A program made the position numbers and the translations under genes. From Erysipelotrichaceae bacterium (GTDB lineage Bacteria > Bacillota_I > Bacilli_A > Erysipelotrichales > Erysipelotrichaceae): DNA of 64,000 nt. Below are positions 35,370 to 44,032 of this stretch, in pieces. Numbering within the stretch: the first letter of the stretch is position 1; the number at the start of each line of letters is the position of its first letter. The notes below the pieces were generated by a model. The model was not told the DNA's origin, did not search any database, and saw nothing but the letters and a program-made list of their open reading frames with translations. Where the stretch lies: positions 19,411 through 83,410 of the forward strand of contig SVBO01000005.1 of assembly GCA_015058845.1 (NCBI GenBank), read 5' to 3'.

Positions 35370-36224
35370 ATGTGGATCACAGATATAACTTTACTAATAC
35401 TATTTATACTCTCTTTCTTTCAAATGAATATCATTATAGAAGTATCTAGACAAGTACTACAGACCTTTCTAATAACTATCTTCCCTTCTTTGTTCTTTAT
35501 GTTAGTACTCTGTAAACTCCTATTACAAAGTGGTATGTTACAAAGAGTACTACAAAGATCTTCTTTACATTATGCGTTATACTTATATGCTCTACTAGGG
35601 ATCATTATAGGCTTTGCAGGAAATGCCTTACTTCTTAAAGATGCGTATCACCATGATCAAATAACCTCTCGTGAAGTACAGATCATTACTCTATGCTGTT
35701 GTATCCCTTCTTTCCCCTTCTGTATCTTTACATTAGGGAGTTTACTAGGAGATATGCGATATGGGGTATTACTATATGCTACACAGTGTATATTTGCTTG
35801 TGTAATGCTTAGTTTCTATATCCCTAGTACTAAGTTATCTCTAAAAGAAAACACTGCTCTAAGCTTACAAGAAGCCCTACAGAGCAGTGGGAATGGTTTA
35901 TATATGATGTTAGGATATATTCTATTAGTCAGTGTTATGTTAGCTCTAGTAACTCCATTACTTCCTCAGTATCTCCAAGAGATCCTATTCTATATCGGAG
36001 AATTTGCTTCAGCAAGTATTAAAACCGTTACTTCCTCAAACACCCTCTCTACTAAGCTATATACTCTTTCTATCATACTAGGATTTGGAAGTCTCAACGC
36101 ACACTTACAGATCTATGCGATCACACCTGTAGTACCGAAATATAGTACATTCCTACTATATCGTATCTTACAGATGCTCTTCTCTATCAGTATCCTCTAC
36201 TTATTTCTGAAACTTCTTCACTAA
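35370..36224 (+). CDS. ylbJ: YlbJ-like sporulation membrane protein
   Basis: A 284-residue protein with about eight hydrophobic segments, related to the nucleoside-recognition (Gate) domain protein YlbJ, which is needed for heat-resistant spores in Bacillus. Motifs include TIFPSLFFMLVLCKLLL at about 34-50 and GLYMMLGYILLVSVML. In Bacillus ylbJ adjoins coaD (ylbI), as here, where the two converge with a 24-base overlap. AGGTGATGAT precedes the ATG. Confidence 0.75.
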   Translation: MWITDITLLILFILSFFQMNIIIEVSRQVLQTFLITIFPSLFFMLVLCKLLLQSGMLQRVLQRSSLHYALYLYALLGIIIGFAGNALLLKDAYHHDQITSREVQIITLCCCIPSFPFCIFTLGSLLGDMRYGVLLYATQCIFACVMLSFYIPSTKLSLKENTALSLQEALQSSGNGLYMMLGYILLVSVMLALVTPLLPQYLQEILFYIGEFASASIKTVTSSNTLSTKLYTLSIILGFGSLNAHLQIYAITPVVPKYSTFLLYRILQMLFSISILYLFLKLLH

Positions 36225-36686
36225 CATTTCTTCAACTGGTGTAGGTACTAGATCTGTTAGTGCTACATGCGCCATAGCGATCTCTTTGACAGTAGTAGAT
36301 GAGATAAAGGATAGTTCTGGTTTAGTAGGTAAGAAGATCGTTTCGATATCATCATCCATGAACATATTTGCAGATGCTAATTGGATCTCGTATTCAAAGT
36401 CCATCGATACACGTAATCCTCTTACGATCACACTAGCGCCCTTTTCCTTTGCATATAATACTGTCAAACCATGACCGATCTCAGCCTCTACATTCTCAAG
36501 TCCTGCCTCTTGAATACTCCTATTGATCATTTCTAGTCTTTCTTCTTCAGAGAATAAACTACTTTTCTTAGTATTATGCATAATAACGATATATACCTTA
36601 TCAAACATCTTAGCAGCTCTTGTTAAGACATCCATATGTCCTAATGTAATAGGATCAAATGTTCCTGGATAGATCGCGATTCTCAT
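36201..36686 (-). CDS. coaD: phosphopantetheine adenylyltransferase
   Basis: A 161-residue enzyme of coenzyme A synthesis, adenylating 4'-phosphopantetheine. It has the nucleotidyl-transferase motif YPGTFDPITLGHMDVL at 6-21 (TxxH-type) and PELSFISSTTVKEIA, plus VIVRGLRVSMDFEYE. Length is normal. AGGAGGTAAT precedes the ATG. The rsmD gene, usually next to coaD in Firmicutes, is not here. Confidence 0.96.
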   Translation of the reverse strand: MRIAIYPGTFDPITLGHMDVLTRAAKMFDKVYIVIMHNTKKSSLFSEEERLEMINRSIQEAGLENVEAEIGHGLTVLYAKEKGASVIVRGLRVSMDFEYEIQLASANMFMDDDIETIFLPTKPELSFISSTTVKEIAMAHVALTDLVPTPVEEMLVKKFQK

Positions 36687-36795
36687 GGTTATTACCTCCT
36701 AATGATAATTCTTGTATAAATGTGTTAGAAGAGGGCATTCTACTAATGCATCTAGATAGATGCTTATTATCTTTGTTTCTCCTCTTCCCTTTTAG

Positions 36796-36820
36796 AAATA
36801 GCCTGTTATACAGGCTATTT
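36796..36820. terminator. terminator between ylbE and coaD
   Basis: AAATAGCCTG and CAGGCTATTT form a perfect 10-bp stem with a 5-base loop. A second 7-bp hairpin, GCATCTA with TAGATGC, lies nearby at 36748-36763. The other bases of 36687-36863 show nothing else. Confidence 0.65.
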
Positions 36821-36863
36821 TATATGCTTTGATTGTACCATTGTTTGATTGAAAAGAAAAGTA

Positions 36864-37070
36864 TCATAAGAACATTTGTGCCATCGAAGCTAACTGTCCT
36901 ACTCTCTCTATACGATCTCCAAAGGTCTTATGAGTATCTACCTTATAATGCTCTATGATCTCAGTGATCATTGTATCATCTCGATAGACTTGTCTTATAT
37001 AGTAAGGATGTACTCGCATATATTGAAAGAATTCTAGATCACTATCTGCCATAGCTCTTAACTCATCCAT
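36864..37070 (-). CDS. ylbE: YlbE-like protein
   Basis: A 68-residue soluble protein. FFQYMRVHPYYIRQVYRDD resembles the core of YlbE-like proteins of unknown function. The position, directly after a YlbD-like gene with a TAATG overlap and upstream of coaD, matches the Bacillus ylb cluster and strengthens the call. Confidence 0.6.
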   Translation of the reverse strand: MDELRAMADSDLEFFQYMRVHPYYIRQVYRDDTMITEIIEHYKVDTHKTFGDRIERVGQLASMAQMFL

Positions 37071-37444
37071 TAGTCATTATACCTCCTGAATACTTGATTC
37101 GCCTTCTCACTCTTCACATCTCCTTTCCCCACTACATCCTTAGCCATAGATACCATTCTACTTAGGTTATCTACGGTATGAGAGATGGCTCCCCAATCTA
37201 GTGTAGTAAGTGATAGTAAAAGGGGATTGATCCCTGATAATGATGTTGTATTCGTAGGAGTAGTGGTTGTAGTAGGTTGTTCTACTGTTTCAGTGAATGG
37301 TTGTAATGATTGTAATTCTGGTGCTTCATTTCCATATAGATCAAAGGCTTCATAGGCTTTCTGCCAAGTGATCTTTCCCTCATCTACTCCTTGTTTAATG
37401 TGAGGATTGTTCCTCACATAATTCTTGAATTCCTCTTTAGACAT
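37070..37444 (-). CDS. ylbD: YlbD-like putative coat protein
   Basis: A 124-residue protein. The N terminus, EEFKNYVRNNPHIKQGVDEG and KITWQKAYEAFDLYG, matches the YlbD family, annotated as putative spore coat proteins. The middle is a Thr/Pro-rich linker and the C terminus is polar. ATG 37444 follows GGGTGAG; an in-frame ATG at 37474 lacks a ribosome site. It precedes ylbE with a one-base overlap. A CATANNNTA box (37460-37468) lies upstream. Confidence 0.65.
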   Translation of the reverse strand: MSKEEFKNYVRNNPHIKQGVDEGKITWQKAYEAFDLYGNEAPELQSLQPFTETVEQPTTTTTPTNTTSLSGINPLLLSLTTLDWGAISHTVDNLSRMVSMAKDVVGKGDVKSEKANQVFRRYND

Positions 37445-37459
37445 AGTGCTCACCCAGTA

Positions 37460-37468
37460 TAGTATATG
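37460..37468 (-). promoter_or_regulatory. possible mother-cell -10 box before ylbD
   Basis: CATATACTA on the minus strand, 4 bases before the GGGTGAG site of ylbD. It fits CATANNNTA but has no convincing -35 element. The motif is short enough to occur by chance. Confidence 0.25.
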
Positions 37469-37503
37469 CTTCACTTGTCATCCTGAGCGAAAGAAAAGGA
37501 GAC

Positions 37504-38715
37504 CTATACGATCTCCTTACGATTAAATCTCACTATGATCGCTTGCGCAACTCCTAGGGATAACATAGCATTCAGTGTAGAACTACCTCCATAAGAGATA
37601 AATAGAAGTGGTACACCTGTGATCGGGATCAGACCTGTGATCCCTCCAATATTTAGAACAAAGTGTAAGAAGAAGTAAGTAGCGATGCCTACTAAGATCA
37701 TTCTAGCACTAACTGTCTGGATCTTCCAAGCATACCTAAATAAAGTCCAAAGGATCAGGAAATAGGCAACAGCGATCACTAAGAATCCACCAATACCTAA
37801 CTCTTCTACAATGATCGGTAAGATAGAGTCTGTTAGAGCAGTCGGTACATATCCATACTTATAAGAAGAATTTCCAAGACCTACACCCTTCCAACCACCT
37901 TTATGGAAAGCAACTAAAGAAGAAACAACTTGCCAACCCGTATCTAAATAATCCGTAAATGGATTTTGAGCGATCGCGAATCTTTGTACTTGATATGCCT
38001 CTTCTCCCGCAAAGAATGTAAGCAACTTGACCCCTAGTGGAGAAAACATAAATAACCAACTAAAGAACGCACAGATCACGATACATGTACGAATAAAGTT
38101 ACGGAAATCTTTCAACACTGGATGTGTCGTTAGAATACACATGATCCCTACGATCACCGCAATGATCATGATCGCTCCAAAGTCATCTTGCTTCAGAATA
38201 ATGAAAGCAGATGTTCCTAAGAGTACCATTGGAGCTAATAACACATCATTACGTGAATAATTGATCTTAGAAGATAGAGATCCTAGATAACTTCCGATAT
38301 AGATAATAAGTGCTAGTTTCAAGAACTCAGAGGGTTGGATCGTTAGACTAAATGGACCTATATTGATCGGGATCCATGCACGAATACCATATTCATTAGG
38401 AAGGAATAAGCAAGCAGTACATAAGATCAATACAAGTACTACTAGCGCAAAAGAATACTTCTTAGCAAGCGTAAGGGAGAAGAAACGGGTAATGAATACC
38501 ATAGCCACATAACCACCCATAAAGAACACTACTTGCTTGATCAATGTCTTATATACTGCGAAAGAATCACTCACAGCATCCTTAGCATTTACAGATAAGA
38601 TCATGATCGTACCAAACATACATAAGAATAACATGGAGAAAAAGATCGTCTTATCATACTTAGCAGGCATACGCAAAGACCACCATTTACTTTTCATAAT
38701 ACTCTTGAAGTTCAT
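37504..38715 (-). CDS. ftsW: FtsW/SpoVE-type peptidoglycan polymerase
   Basis: A 403-residue SEDS-family glycosyltransferase with about ten helices. Family motifs are LTIQPSEFLKLALI at about 125-140, GWQVVSSLVAFHKGGWKGVG and IIVEELGIGG, and the C-terminal ISYGGSSTL. This fits FtsW/SpoVE (division or spore cortex) better than RodA. AAAGGAGGG precedes the ATG. It is upstream of ylbD by 59 bases, as in Bacillus where ftsW is near the ylb genes. Confidence 0.88.
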   Translation of the reverse strand: MNFKSIMKSKWWSLRMPAKYDKTIFFSMLFLCMFGTIMILSVNAKDAVSDSFAVYKTLIKQVVFFMGGYVAMVFITRFFSLTLAKKYSFALVVLVLILCTACLFLPNEYGIRAWIPINIGPFSLTIQPSEFLKLALIIYIGSYLGSLSSKINYSRNDVLLAPMVLLGTSAFIILKQDDFGAIMIIAVIVGIMCILTTHPVLKDFRNFIRTCIVICAFFSWLFMFSPLGVKLLTFFAGEEAYQVQRFAIAQNPFTDYLDTGWQVVSSLVAFHKGGWKGVGLGNSSYKYGYVPTALTDSILPIIVEELGIGGFLVIAVAYFLILWTLFRYAWKIQTVSARMILVGIATYFFLHFVLNIGGITGLIPITGVPLLFISYGGSSTLNAMLSLGVAQAIIVRFNRKEIV

Positions 38716-38809
38716 GCTCTCTCCCTCCTTTGTCTATCTATTATACCTTGTTTACTTTGAAAATTCTACACCTTATAGGAGGTTCGCACAGAAACAGTTC
38801 TCCTATATG

Positions 38810-38818
38810 CATATCGTA
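38810..38818 (+). promoter_or_regulatory. sigma-K-like -10 box of the YjcZ-like gene
   Basis: CATATCGTA fits CATANNNTA and lies 7 bases before AAAGGAGG, nearly the same layout as at the cotD-like gene. Confidence 0.4.
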
Positions 38819-38840
38819 TGAGTAGAAAGGAGGTCTCCTC

Positions 38841-39044
38841 ATGTATTATTATGGCTATGGAAATGGAGGTAACAACTGCTGTCCTCCAAATTATTCTTAC
38901 AATCCTTGTTGCAATCAATGTGGTGGCGGTGGTGTTGGTCTAGGAGGTAATATTAGTTGGATCGCAGTGATCTTGGTTATCTTCTTGTTATTAGTATTAT
39001 GTGGTTTCGCTCGTGGTGGTAATGGTTGTGGCGGTTGTATGTAA
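38841..39044 (+). CDS. YjcZ-family small spore protein
   Basis: A 67-residue protein. The N terminus is rich in Gly, Asn, Tyr and Cys (MYYYGYGNGGNNCCPPNYS), followed by a single hydrophobic helix, SWIAVILVIFLLLVLCGFA (about 39-57), and a short GNGCGGC tail. This is the YjcZ/YhfH-type layout of tiny sporulation proteins. AAAGGAGG precedes the ATG. It is monocistronic, with its own terminator. Confidence 0.75.
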   Translation: MYYYGYGNGGNNCCPPNYSYNPCCNQCGGGGVGLGGNISWIAVILVIFLLLVLCGFARGGNGCGGCM

Positions 39045-39055
39045 ATAGTATGAAT

Positions 39056-39079
39056 AACGGACGGGAAACTGTCCGTTTT
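39056..39079 (+). terminator. terminator of the YjcZ-like gene
   Basis: AACGGAC (39056-39062) and GTCCGTT (39071-39077) form a 7-bp stem, followed by TTTC. Confidence 0.75.
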
Positions 39080-39111
39080 CATAATTTAAAAGGTATATCT
39101 TTTAATATACC

Positions 39112-39984
39112 CTATTTCCACTTATTCAATAACTTACGGATCTTATTATCCATCTCTAAAGAGATCTCTAAGCCATCCTCATACAACATACTATTCACAT
39201 ATAACATATACGCTTGTAAAGCAAGATGCGGATACTTAGAAGTAGGATTATAGATCTTATCTCCTACTAAAGGATGCTTATGATGAGATAGATGTACTCT
39301 GATCTGATGTGTTCTACCAGTATCTAGTGTACATTCTACTAAAGATCGATTCTCTTTACGAGAAGATTCTAAGCATGTTACATAGGTAAGAGCACTCTTA
39401 CCAGTCTCACTGACTCTATACTTATTAGATACATGTCTATCTCTACCAATAGGGGCATCTATCGTGATCTTTTGTCCTTTACGATAATATCCATCGACAA
39501 CAGCATAATACTTACGACCGATCTTCTTATCCTTCAATAAAGCATCTAGATATGGTTGTAACTTAGGACACTTAGAAAAGATCACCATACCACAAGTATC
39601 TCTATCTAAACGATGTAATGGTCTTACTGTAGTCATGACTCCATTAGATTGATAGTAATAGGCTACTCTATTGGCTAGTGTTCCTACACCATCCTTAGTA
39701 TCAGGATGTACCATGATCCCTGCTGGTTTATTGACTACTAATAGTAGATCATCTTCATATACTACATCTAATTCATCAGATTCTGCTATGAAATCCACTT
39801 CATTCTCTTCAAATACCTTCATCCATACGACATCACCATTCACTAAGGTAGACTCTTCCATGAACTTATTCTTGCGAGAAACTCTGTATTCACACTTCAA
39901 TAATAACTCATTTAGAAGTGCTTCTACTCCTACTGGTTCGTTTACCTGTAGTAGTAACCATTCTCCCTTTCTCTCATATCCCAT
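39112..39984 (-). CDS. RluA-family pseudouridine synthase
   Basis: A 290-residue enzyme of the RluA/RluC/RluD group. It isomerises uridine in RNA. The catalytic Asp is in RPLHRLDRDTCGMVIF at about 122-137; VNKPAGIMVHPD and GRTHQIRVHLSHHKHPLVGD are also conserved. The N terminus could be a degenerate S4-like domain. The target position cannot be told. It follows map by 14 bases and is probably co-transcribed with it. Confidence 0.92.
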   Translation of the reverse strand: MGYERKGEWLLLQVNEPVGVEALLNELLLKCEYRVSRKNKFMEESTLVNGDVVWMKVFEENEVDFIAESDELDVVYEDDLLLVVNKPAGIMVHPDTKDGVGTLANRVAYYYQSNGVMTTVRPLHRLDRDTCGMVIFSKCPKLQPYLDALLKDKKIGRKYYAVVDGYYRKGQKITIDAPIGRDRHVSNKYRVSETGKSALTYVTCLESSRKENRSLVECTLDTGRTHQIRVHLSHHKHPLVGDKIYNPTSKYPHLALQAYMLYVNSMLYEDGLEISLEMDNKIRKLLNKWK

Positions 39985-39998
39985 AAATAATCTCCCTA

Positions 39999-40814
39999 TT
40001 AATGTGAAAGGACCTCAAATCCATCCTCAGTCACTAATACCATGTATTCCCATTGCGCAGATGGCTTCTTATCTACTGTAGTAACAGTCCATCCATCCTT
40101 ACGAGATACACTGATATTACGTGATCCCATGTTCAACATAGGTTCGATCGTAAAGATCATACCTGGTACCATTACCATACCAGTATTTCTCTTACCATAA
40201 TGTAGAATATAAGGATCCTCATGGAAAGCATTACCTACCCCATGCCCACAGAACTCACGTACAACACTATAACGATTCTTAGTAGCATGTGCTTCGATAG
40301 CAGCTCCAATATCTCCTACATGACCCCAAGGCTTTACTTCTTGTAGACCTAGTTCTAAAGCATCCTTAGTAACTTCTACTAGTTTCTTCTTAGCAGCTGG
40401 TACCTCTCCGATCAAGAACATTCTAGAAGCATCAGAGAAATATCCCTTATAGATCGTAGATACATCTACATTCACAATATCTCCACTACGAAGTACTCTA
40501 GTTTTACTAGGGATCCCATGACATACTACCTCATTGATAGATACACATACACTCTTTGGATATCCTTCATAGTTTAGCGGAGCTGGTACAGCTCCATGAG
40601 AAGTCGTGAAGTCATAGACTAACTTATCGATCTCTTCTGTTGTGATCCCTTCTTTCATGAAAGGAGTAATATAATCTAGTAAAGCAGTATTAATCGCAGC
40701 ACTTTCACGAATTCCTTGTAATTGTTCTTCTGTCTTGATCAAAGACATAGGAGGAACGATCTTTCCTTCGGCTTGAAGCTGCGCTAGCTTACTTCTTAAT
40801 TCTTTTCTATCCAT
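39999..40814 (-). CDS. map: methionine aminopeptidase
   Basis: A 271-residue type I methionine aminopeptidase removing the N-terminal Met of proteins. The metal ligands are the Asp pair in IVNVDVSTIYKGYFSDASRMF, the His in CGHGVGNAFHEDP, and the Glu in FTIEPM and at the C-terminal WEYMVLVTEDG. A ~20-residue N-terminal extension precedes SLIKTEEQLQGIRES. ATG 40814 has only a weak upstream ribosome site. Confidence 0.95.
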   Translation of the reverse strand: MDRKELRSKLAQLQAEGKIVPPMSLIKTEEQLQGIRESAAINTALLDYITPFMKEGITTEEIDKLVYDFTTSHGAVPAPLNYEGYPKSVCVSINEVVCHGIPSKTRVLRSGDIVNVDVSTIYKGYFSDASRMFLIGEVPAAKKKLVEVTKDALELGLQEVKPWGHVGDIGAAIEAHATKNRYSVVREFCGHGVGNAFHEDPYILHYGKRNTGMVMVPGMIFTIEPMLNMGSRNISVSRKDGWTVTTVDKKPSAQWEYMVLVTEDGFEVLSH

Positions 40815-40915
40815 ATTTATACCTCATAAGTTTATACCTATATATTGTAATACTTTTTAGGAAATTTCTAAAGAACTATTTCATTTTTCTATAAAATCTT
40901 ATATAAGAAGTGAAT

Positions 40916-40939
40916 TAAAAAGGGGCAGAACTCTGCCCC
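40916..40939 (-). terminator. terminator of the DUF1508 gene
   Basis: On the minus strand GGGGCAG and CTGCCCC form a 7-bp stem around AGTT, followed by TTTTT. Confidence 0.85.
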
Positions 40940-40947
40940 ATTGATTA

Positions 40948-41316
40948 TTATTCTTCTACGATCTCAGCTTCAGGTGCATTCTTCTTAACAGACTCGATAC
41001 CATTGATGCAATTATCATGAGTAGTGTATCCTTCACTAACAGCAATGATCTGACCATTCTTAGCTTTTAAACGGAAACGGAATTCACCAGCTTTGTCCTT
41101 ATACACTTCAAACTTAGGACATTTCACAGTTGCATATCCTTCCTCAGTTTGATCTTCGATACCAGCCACTACTGCATTAGTCTTAACACTATTGATACCA
41201 TTTAAGCAAGCAGGCTTACCAGTATACACTTCAGAAGTAGCGATCACTTGACCATTAGTAGCCTTTAAATCAAATTTAATTCCAGTTTTAGTATTCTTTA
41301 CAACAAATTTACCCAT
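40948..41316 (-). CDS. DUF1508 (YegP-like) tandem-repeat protein
   Basis: A 122-residue protein made of two DUF1508 repeats: GIKFDLKATNGQVIATSEVYTGKP (about 10-33) and EFRFRLKAKNGQIIAVSEGY (about 70-90), each followed by a NGIxSVKxNA motif. Such YegP-like proteins are small, soluble and of uncertain role. ATG 41316 follows AGGAGG; upstream in-frame codons to 41361 are not supported. Confidence 0.87.
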   Translation of the reverse strand: MGKFVVKNTKTGIKFDLKATNGQVIATSEVYTGKPACLNGINSVKTNAVVAGIEDQTEEGYATVKCPKFEVYKDKAGEFRFRLKAKNGQIIAVSEGYTTHDNCINGIESVKKNAPEAEIVEE

Positions 41317-41479
41317 ACTATGTCCTCCTGTATGATTCTCTTTGTAATAATTATAAATCATTCATCGATATAGGTCAATAATCTTTACATACACTATATA
41401 AGTAACATTTTCAAATTCTTATTTTACTTTTTGACGCACAGGTTTATAATAGTTACTAATAAGATAGAGGGTGTTACTA

Positions 41480-42214
41480 ATGGAAAGAGGATATAGATTA
41501 CAAGATAATAAAGATATATTGTATCAAGGGATCAAGGATGGGATCCCTATTGGTCTTGGATATCTAGCAGTCTCTTTCTCATTGGGAATTGCTGCAAGAA
41601 ATGCTGGTCTATCTACTTTCCAAGCATTCTTATGTAGTTTGCTGTGTAATGCTTCTGCTGGAGAATATGCAGGCTTTACAGTCATTGCGGCTTCTGCTAG
41701 TTATATAGAATGTGCTCTGGTAACACTTGTTACGAATGCTAGATATATGTTGATGAGTTGTGCGATGTCTCAAAGAGTAGATCCGAAGATGCCGTTTAAA
41801 CATCGTTTAGTAATGGCTTTCTATATCGTCGATGAGATCTTTGGGATCATGATCTCTCGACCAGGTTTCTTGAATCCATATTATATGTATGGTGCTATTT
41901 TAATGGCTGCTCCTAGTTGGGCGATCGGTACTGCACTAGGGGCTATTGCTGGTAGTATCTTACCACCTCAGTTAGTGAGTGCTTTCAGTGTGGCTTTATA
42001 TGGAATGTTCATAGCAGTGTTTATTCCTCCTGCTAAGAAGAATAAGGTCATTGCTGCTTTAGTAGTGATCAGTTTCTTCTTAAGTTATTGTGCTACTTTA
42101 ATACCAGGGATCTCTAGTTGGAGCGATGGTACTCGTACGATCGTCCTTACAGTTACTCTATCAGCCTTAGCCGCTGTATTATTTCCTAGAAGAGAGGTGA
42201 AGGATCATGAATAA
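41480..42214 (+). CDS. azlC: AzlC branched-chain amino acid exporter subunit
   Basis: A 244-residue membrane protein of the AzlC family, the large subunit of a branched-chain amino acid exporter. GIPIGLGYLAVSFSLGI at about 22-38 and the FAGFTVIAASASY-like GEYAGFTVIAASASY are conserved, as is NARYMLMS. ATG 41480 follows AGAGGGTG; a GTG at 41471 in frame is less likely. It overlaps azlD by 8 bases. Confidence 0.92.
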   Translation: MERGYRLQDNKDILYQGIKDGIPIGLGYLAVSFSLGIAARNAGLSTFQAFLCSLLCNASAGEYAGFTVIAASASYIECALVTLVTNARYMLMSCAMSQRVDPKMPFKHRLVMAFYIVDEIFGIMISRPGFLNPYYMYGAILMAAPSWAIGTALGAIAGSILPPQLVSAFSVALYGMFIAVFIPPAKKNKVIAALVVISFFLSYCATLIPGISSWSDGTRTIVLTVTLSALAAVLFPRREVKDHE

Positions 42215-42512
42215 TATGTATGTATATATCTTGATTATGTGGGGTGTAACTTACTTGATCAGATCTCTTCCTCTCACACTATTCAAGAAACAGATCGATA
42301 ATGAATTCATTCGCTCATTCTTATACTATGTACCTTATGTTACCCTAGCCGTCATGACATTCCCTGCTATTCTAGATGCTACCCGTAGTCCTATTTCTGG
42401 GGCTGCTGCATTGATAGTAGGTATTATAGTAGCTTGGATAAGTGAGGATCTATTCAAGAGTGCGGTGTCTTGTTGCTTGATCGTATTGGTATTAGAAACA
42501 TTCTTATTCTAA
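42207..42512 (+). CDS. azlD: AzlD small exporter subunit
   Basis: A 101-residue, four-helix protein of the AzlD family, partner of AzlC. GVTYLIRSLPLTLF near the N terminus and FLYYVPYVTLAVMTFPAIL are family features. AGAGGTGAAGG precedes its ATG, which lies within the 3' end of azlC. Confidence 0.9.
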   Translation: MNNMYVYILIMWGVTYLIRSLPLTLFKKQIDNEFIRSFLYYVPYVTLAVMTFPAILDATRSPISGAAALIVGIIVAWISEDLFKSAVSCCLIVLVLETFLF

Positions 42513-42522
42513 GTAAAACAAC

Positions 42523-42547
42523 AAGGTAGGAGTTATCTCCTACCTTT
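42523..42547. terminator. bidirectional terminator after azlD
   Basis: AAGGTAGGAG (42523-42532) and CTCCTACCTT (42537-42546) form a perfect stem with loop TTAT, between converging genes. Confidence 0.85.
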
Positions 42548-42549
42548 CA

Positions 42550-43203
42550 TTAATCCTTCCATACAAAGTTATAATTAATAGACTCTCCCCCATCTACTAG
42601 AATATTCTGCCCCGTACAGAACGTATTCACCATAGTTAAGAAATACGCCCAATCAGCGATCTCTTCTACGGTAGCCCATTTCCTTAAAGGTGTCTCATTC
42701 ATGATCTCTTCCCATAATACAGGATCATTCATAACACATTCATTTAACGGTGTGATCACACCCCCTGGATCTAAACTATTACAAGTAGCTCCATAAGGTG
42801 CAATACGCATAGCAACATTCTTTGTATACGCTAAGATGCCACCCTTACTAGCACAATACTCGGGAAACTCTGCTCCTGTATGACCACTAGCAGAACCAAT
42901 ATGTAAGATCGAATGGATCTGATCTTGGATGCCATATTTCTCTGTAATACGGATCACAGCCTTTAGATTGATCTCGATATCATCTTCATTCTGTGTACCT
43001 GCATTATTGATCAATACATGGATATTGCTTAATTCTGGTAGATGCTCATAGTCACGGACATCCATTTGGTAATGTTGATACATGGTATGTGTGAGTGTAG
43101 AGGCTTGTCTATCAATACCAATTACCTCATGTCCCTCCATCAGAAATCTCTCAGCAATTCCTTTACCAATTCCTTGTGATGTCCCTGTAATTAAGATCCT
43201 CAT
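42550..43203 (-). CDS. SDR family oxidoreductase
   Basis: A 217-residue short-chain dehydrogenase. The NAD(P) motif is LITGTSQGIGKGIAERF (about 4-20), NNAG is present, and the catalytic Tyr-x3-Lys is in YCASKGG. The catalytic Ser is in ILHIGSASG. The substrate is unknown. It shares an ATGA junction with the VUT transporter gene upstream, which suggests a link to that gene. Confidence 0.87.
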   Translation of the reverse strand: MRILITGTSQGIGKGIAERFLMEGHEVIGIDRQASTLTHTMYQHYQMDVRDYEHLPELSNIHVLINNAGTQNEDDIEINLKAVIRITEKYGIQDQIHSILHIGSASGHTGAEFPEYCASKGGILAYTKNVAMRIAPYGATCNSLDPGGVITPLNECVMNDPVLWEEIMNETPLRKWATVEEIADWAYFLTMVNTFCTGQNILVDGGESINYNFVWKD

Positions 43204-43970
43204 TCTTGTTTCCCTCCATTCACATATGTAATATATTCTCTCCCTACTTCATGTTCTTTCCACTTCATTAAGATCTTGTATCCAAAAGGAGAGAATACGA
43301 TCTCCATGATCAATTCAGCAAAGGCTCCTGTTAATGCACATGTCGTACATTGTAATACGGTCCAGTGAAAGCCATCCCAGAATATAGGAGCAAAGCCTAC
43401 AAAAACGATCAAGGAGAAGATCAGATTGTCGAAGAATTGACCAAAGAATGTAGAGATATAGGATTGTATGGCAAATGTTACTTTGCTATTCCATTTATGG
43501 GAAATAGCTTTCCCAATGCTCCAATTCAAACAGTTATTGATCACTGCAGATATTAAGAAAGCGATCGTACTTCCAAGTAGAATGAACCAAGTACCTCCTA
43601 AGATCTCATCTAGGGCTGTGTAATCATTCGCATTAGAGGGGATGATACTAGCTATATAGAAGATAAAGCAGGTAAGTACGTTGATCGAAGAGGCTAATAC
43701 TGCGATCTTATTCGATGCTTTAGGTCCAAAGTACTTAGTAATAATATCCATACACATAAAGGATAGCCAAGAGATCAAGATCCCACCATCTAATGCAATA
43801 TAGTAATTCTGGAATAATGTTTTATTCGCTAGTAAATTCATACAGATAACACTTACTACAAACAAAGATACAGTCGTAGCAGGAATACTTCTCAGTAATA
43901 CTTCTGTTTCTTCTTTTTCTTGTATGATCCATTCTTTTAGTAAGAATGTTTTATTTTTCTTATCATTCAT
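43200..43970 (-). CDS. VUT/YhhQ-family transporter, queuosine precursor type
   Basis: A 256-residue membrane protein with six or more helices, of the VUT family. Relatives such as YhhQ import the queuosine precursors preQ0/preQ1. Motifs: VISVICMNLLANKTLF-like VVSVICMNLLANKTLF and ISWLSFMCMDIITKYFGPKAS (about 85-105). The leader upstream carries a promoter, a hairpin with A-rich tail and an intrinsic terminator, suggesting control by attenuation. GGAAGG precedes the ATG. Confidence 0.82.
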   Translation of the reverse strand: MNDKKNKTFLLKEWIIQEKEETEVLLRSIPATTVSLFVVSVICMNLLANKTLFQNYYIALDGGILISWLSFMCMDIITKYFGPKASNKIAVLASSINVLTCFIFYIASIIPSNANDYTALDEILGGTWFILLGSTIAFLISAVINNCLNWSIGKAISHKWNSKVTFAIQSYISTFFGQFFDNLIFSLIVFVGFAPIFWDGFHWTVLQCTTCALTGAFAELIMEIVFSPFGYKILMKWKEHEVGREYITYVNGGKQE

Positions 43971-43991
43971 ATTGTATAGTTTCCTTCCAAT

Positions 43992-44021
43992 AAAAAAATA
44001 GTTTTACATCACATAAAACTA
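43992..44021 (-). terminator. attenuator-type terminator in the VUT gene leader
   Basis: On the minus strand TAGTTTTA and TAAAACTA form an 8-bp stem, followed by seven T. It ends only 22 bases before the start codon at 43970 and lies between the promoter at 44122-44150 and the gene, so it would stop transcription unless disrupted. Confidence 0.75.
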
Positions 44022-44032
44022 CCTTCCAACAA

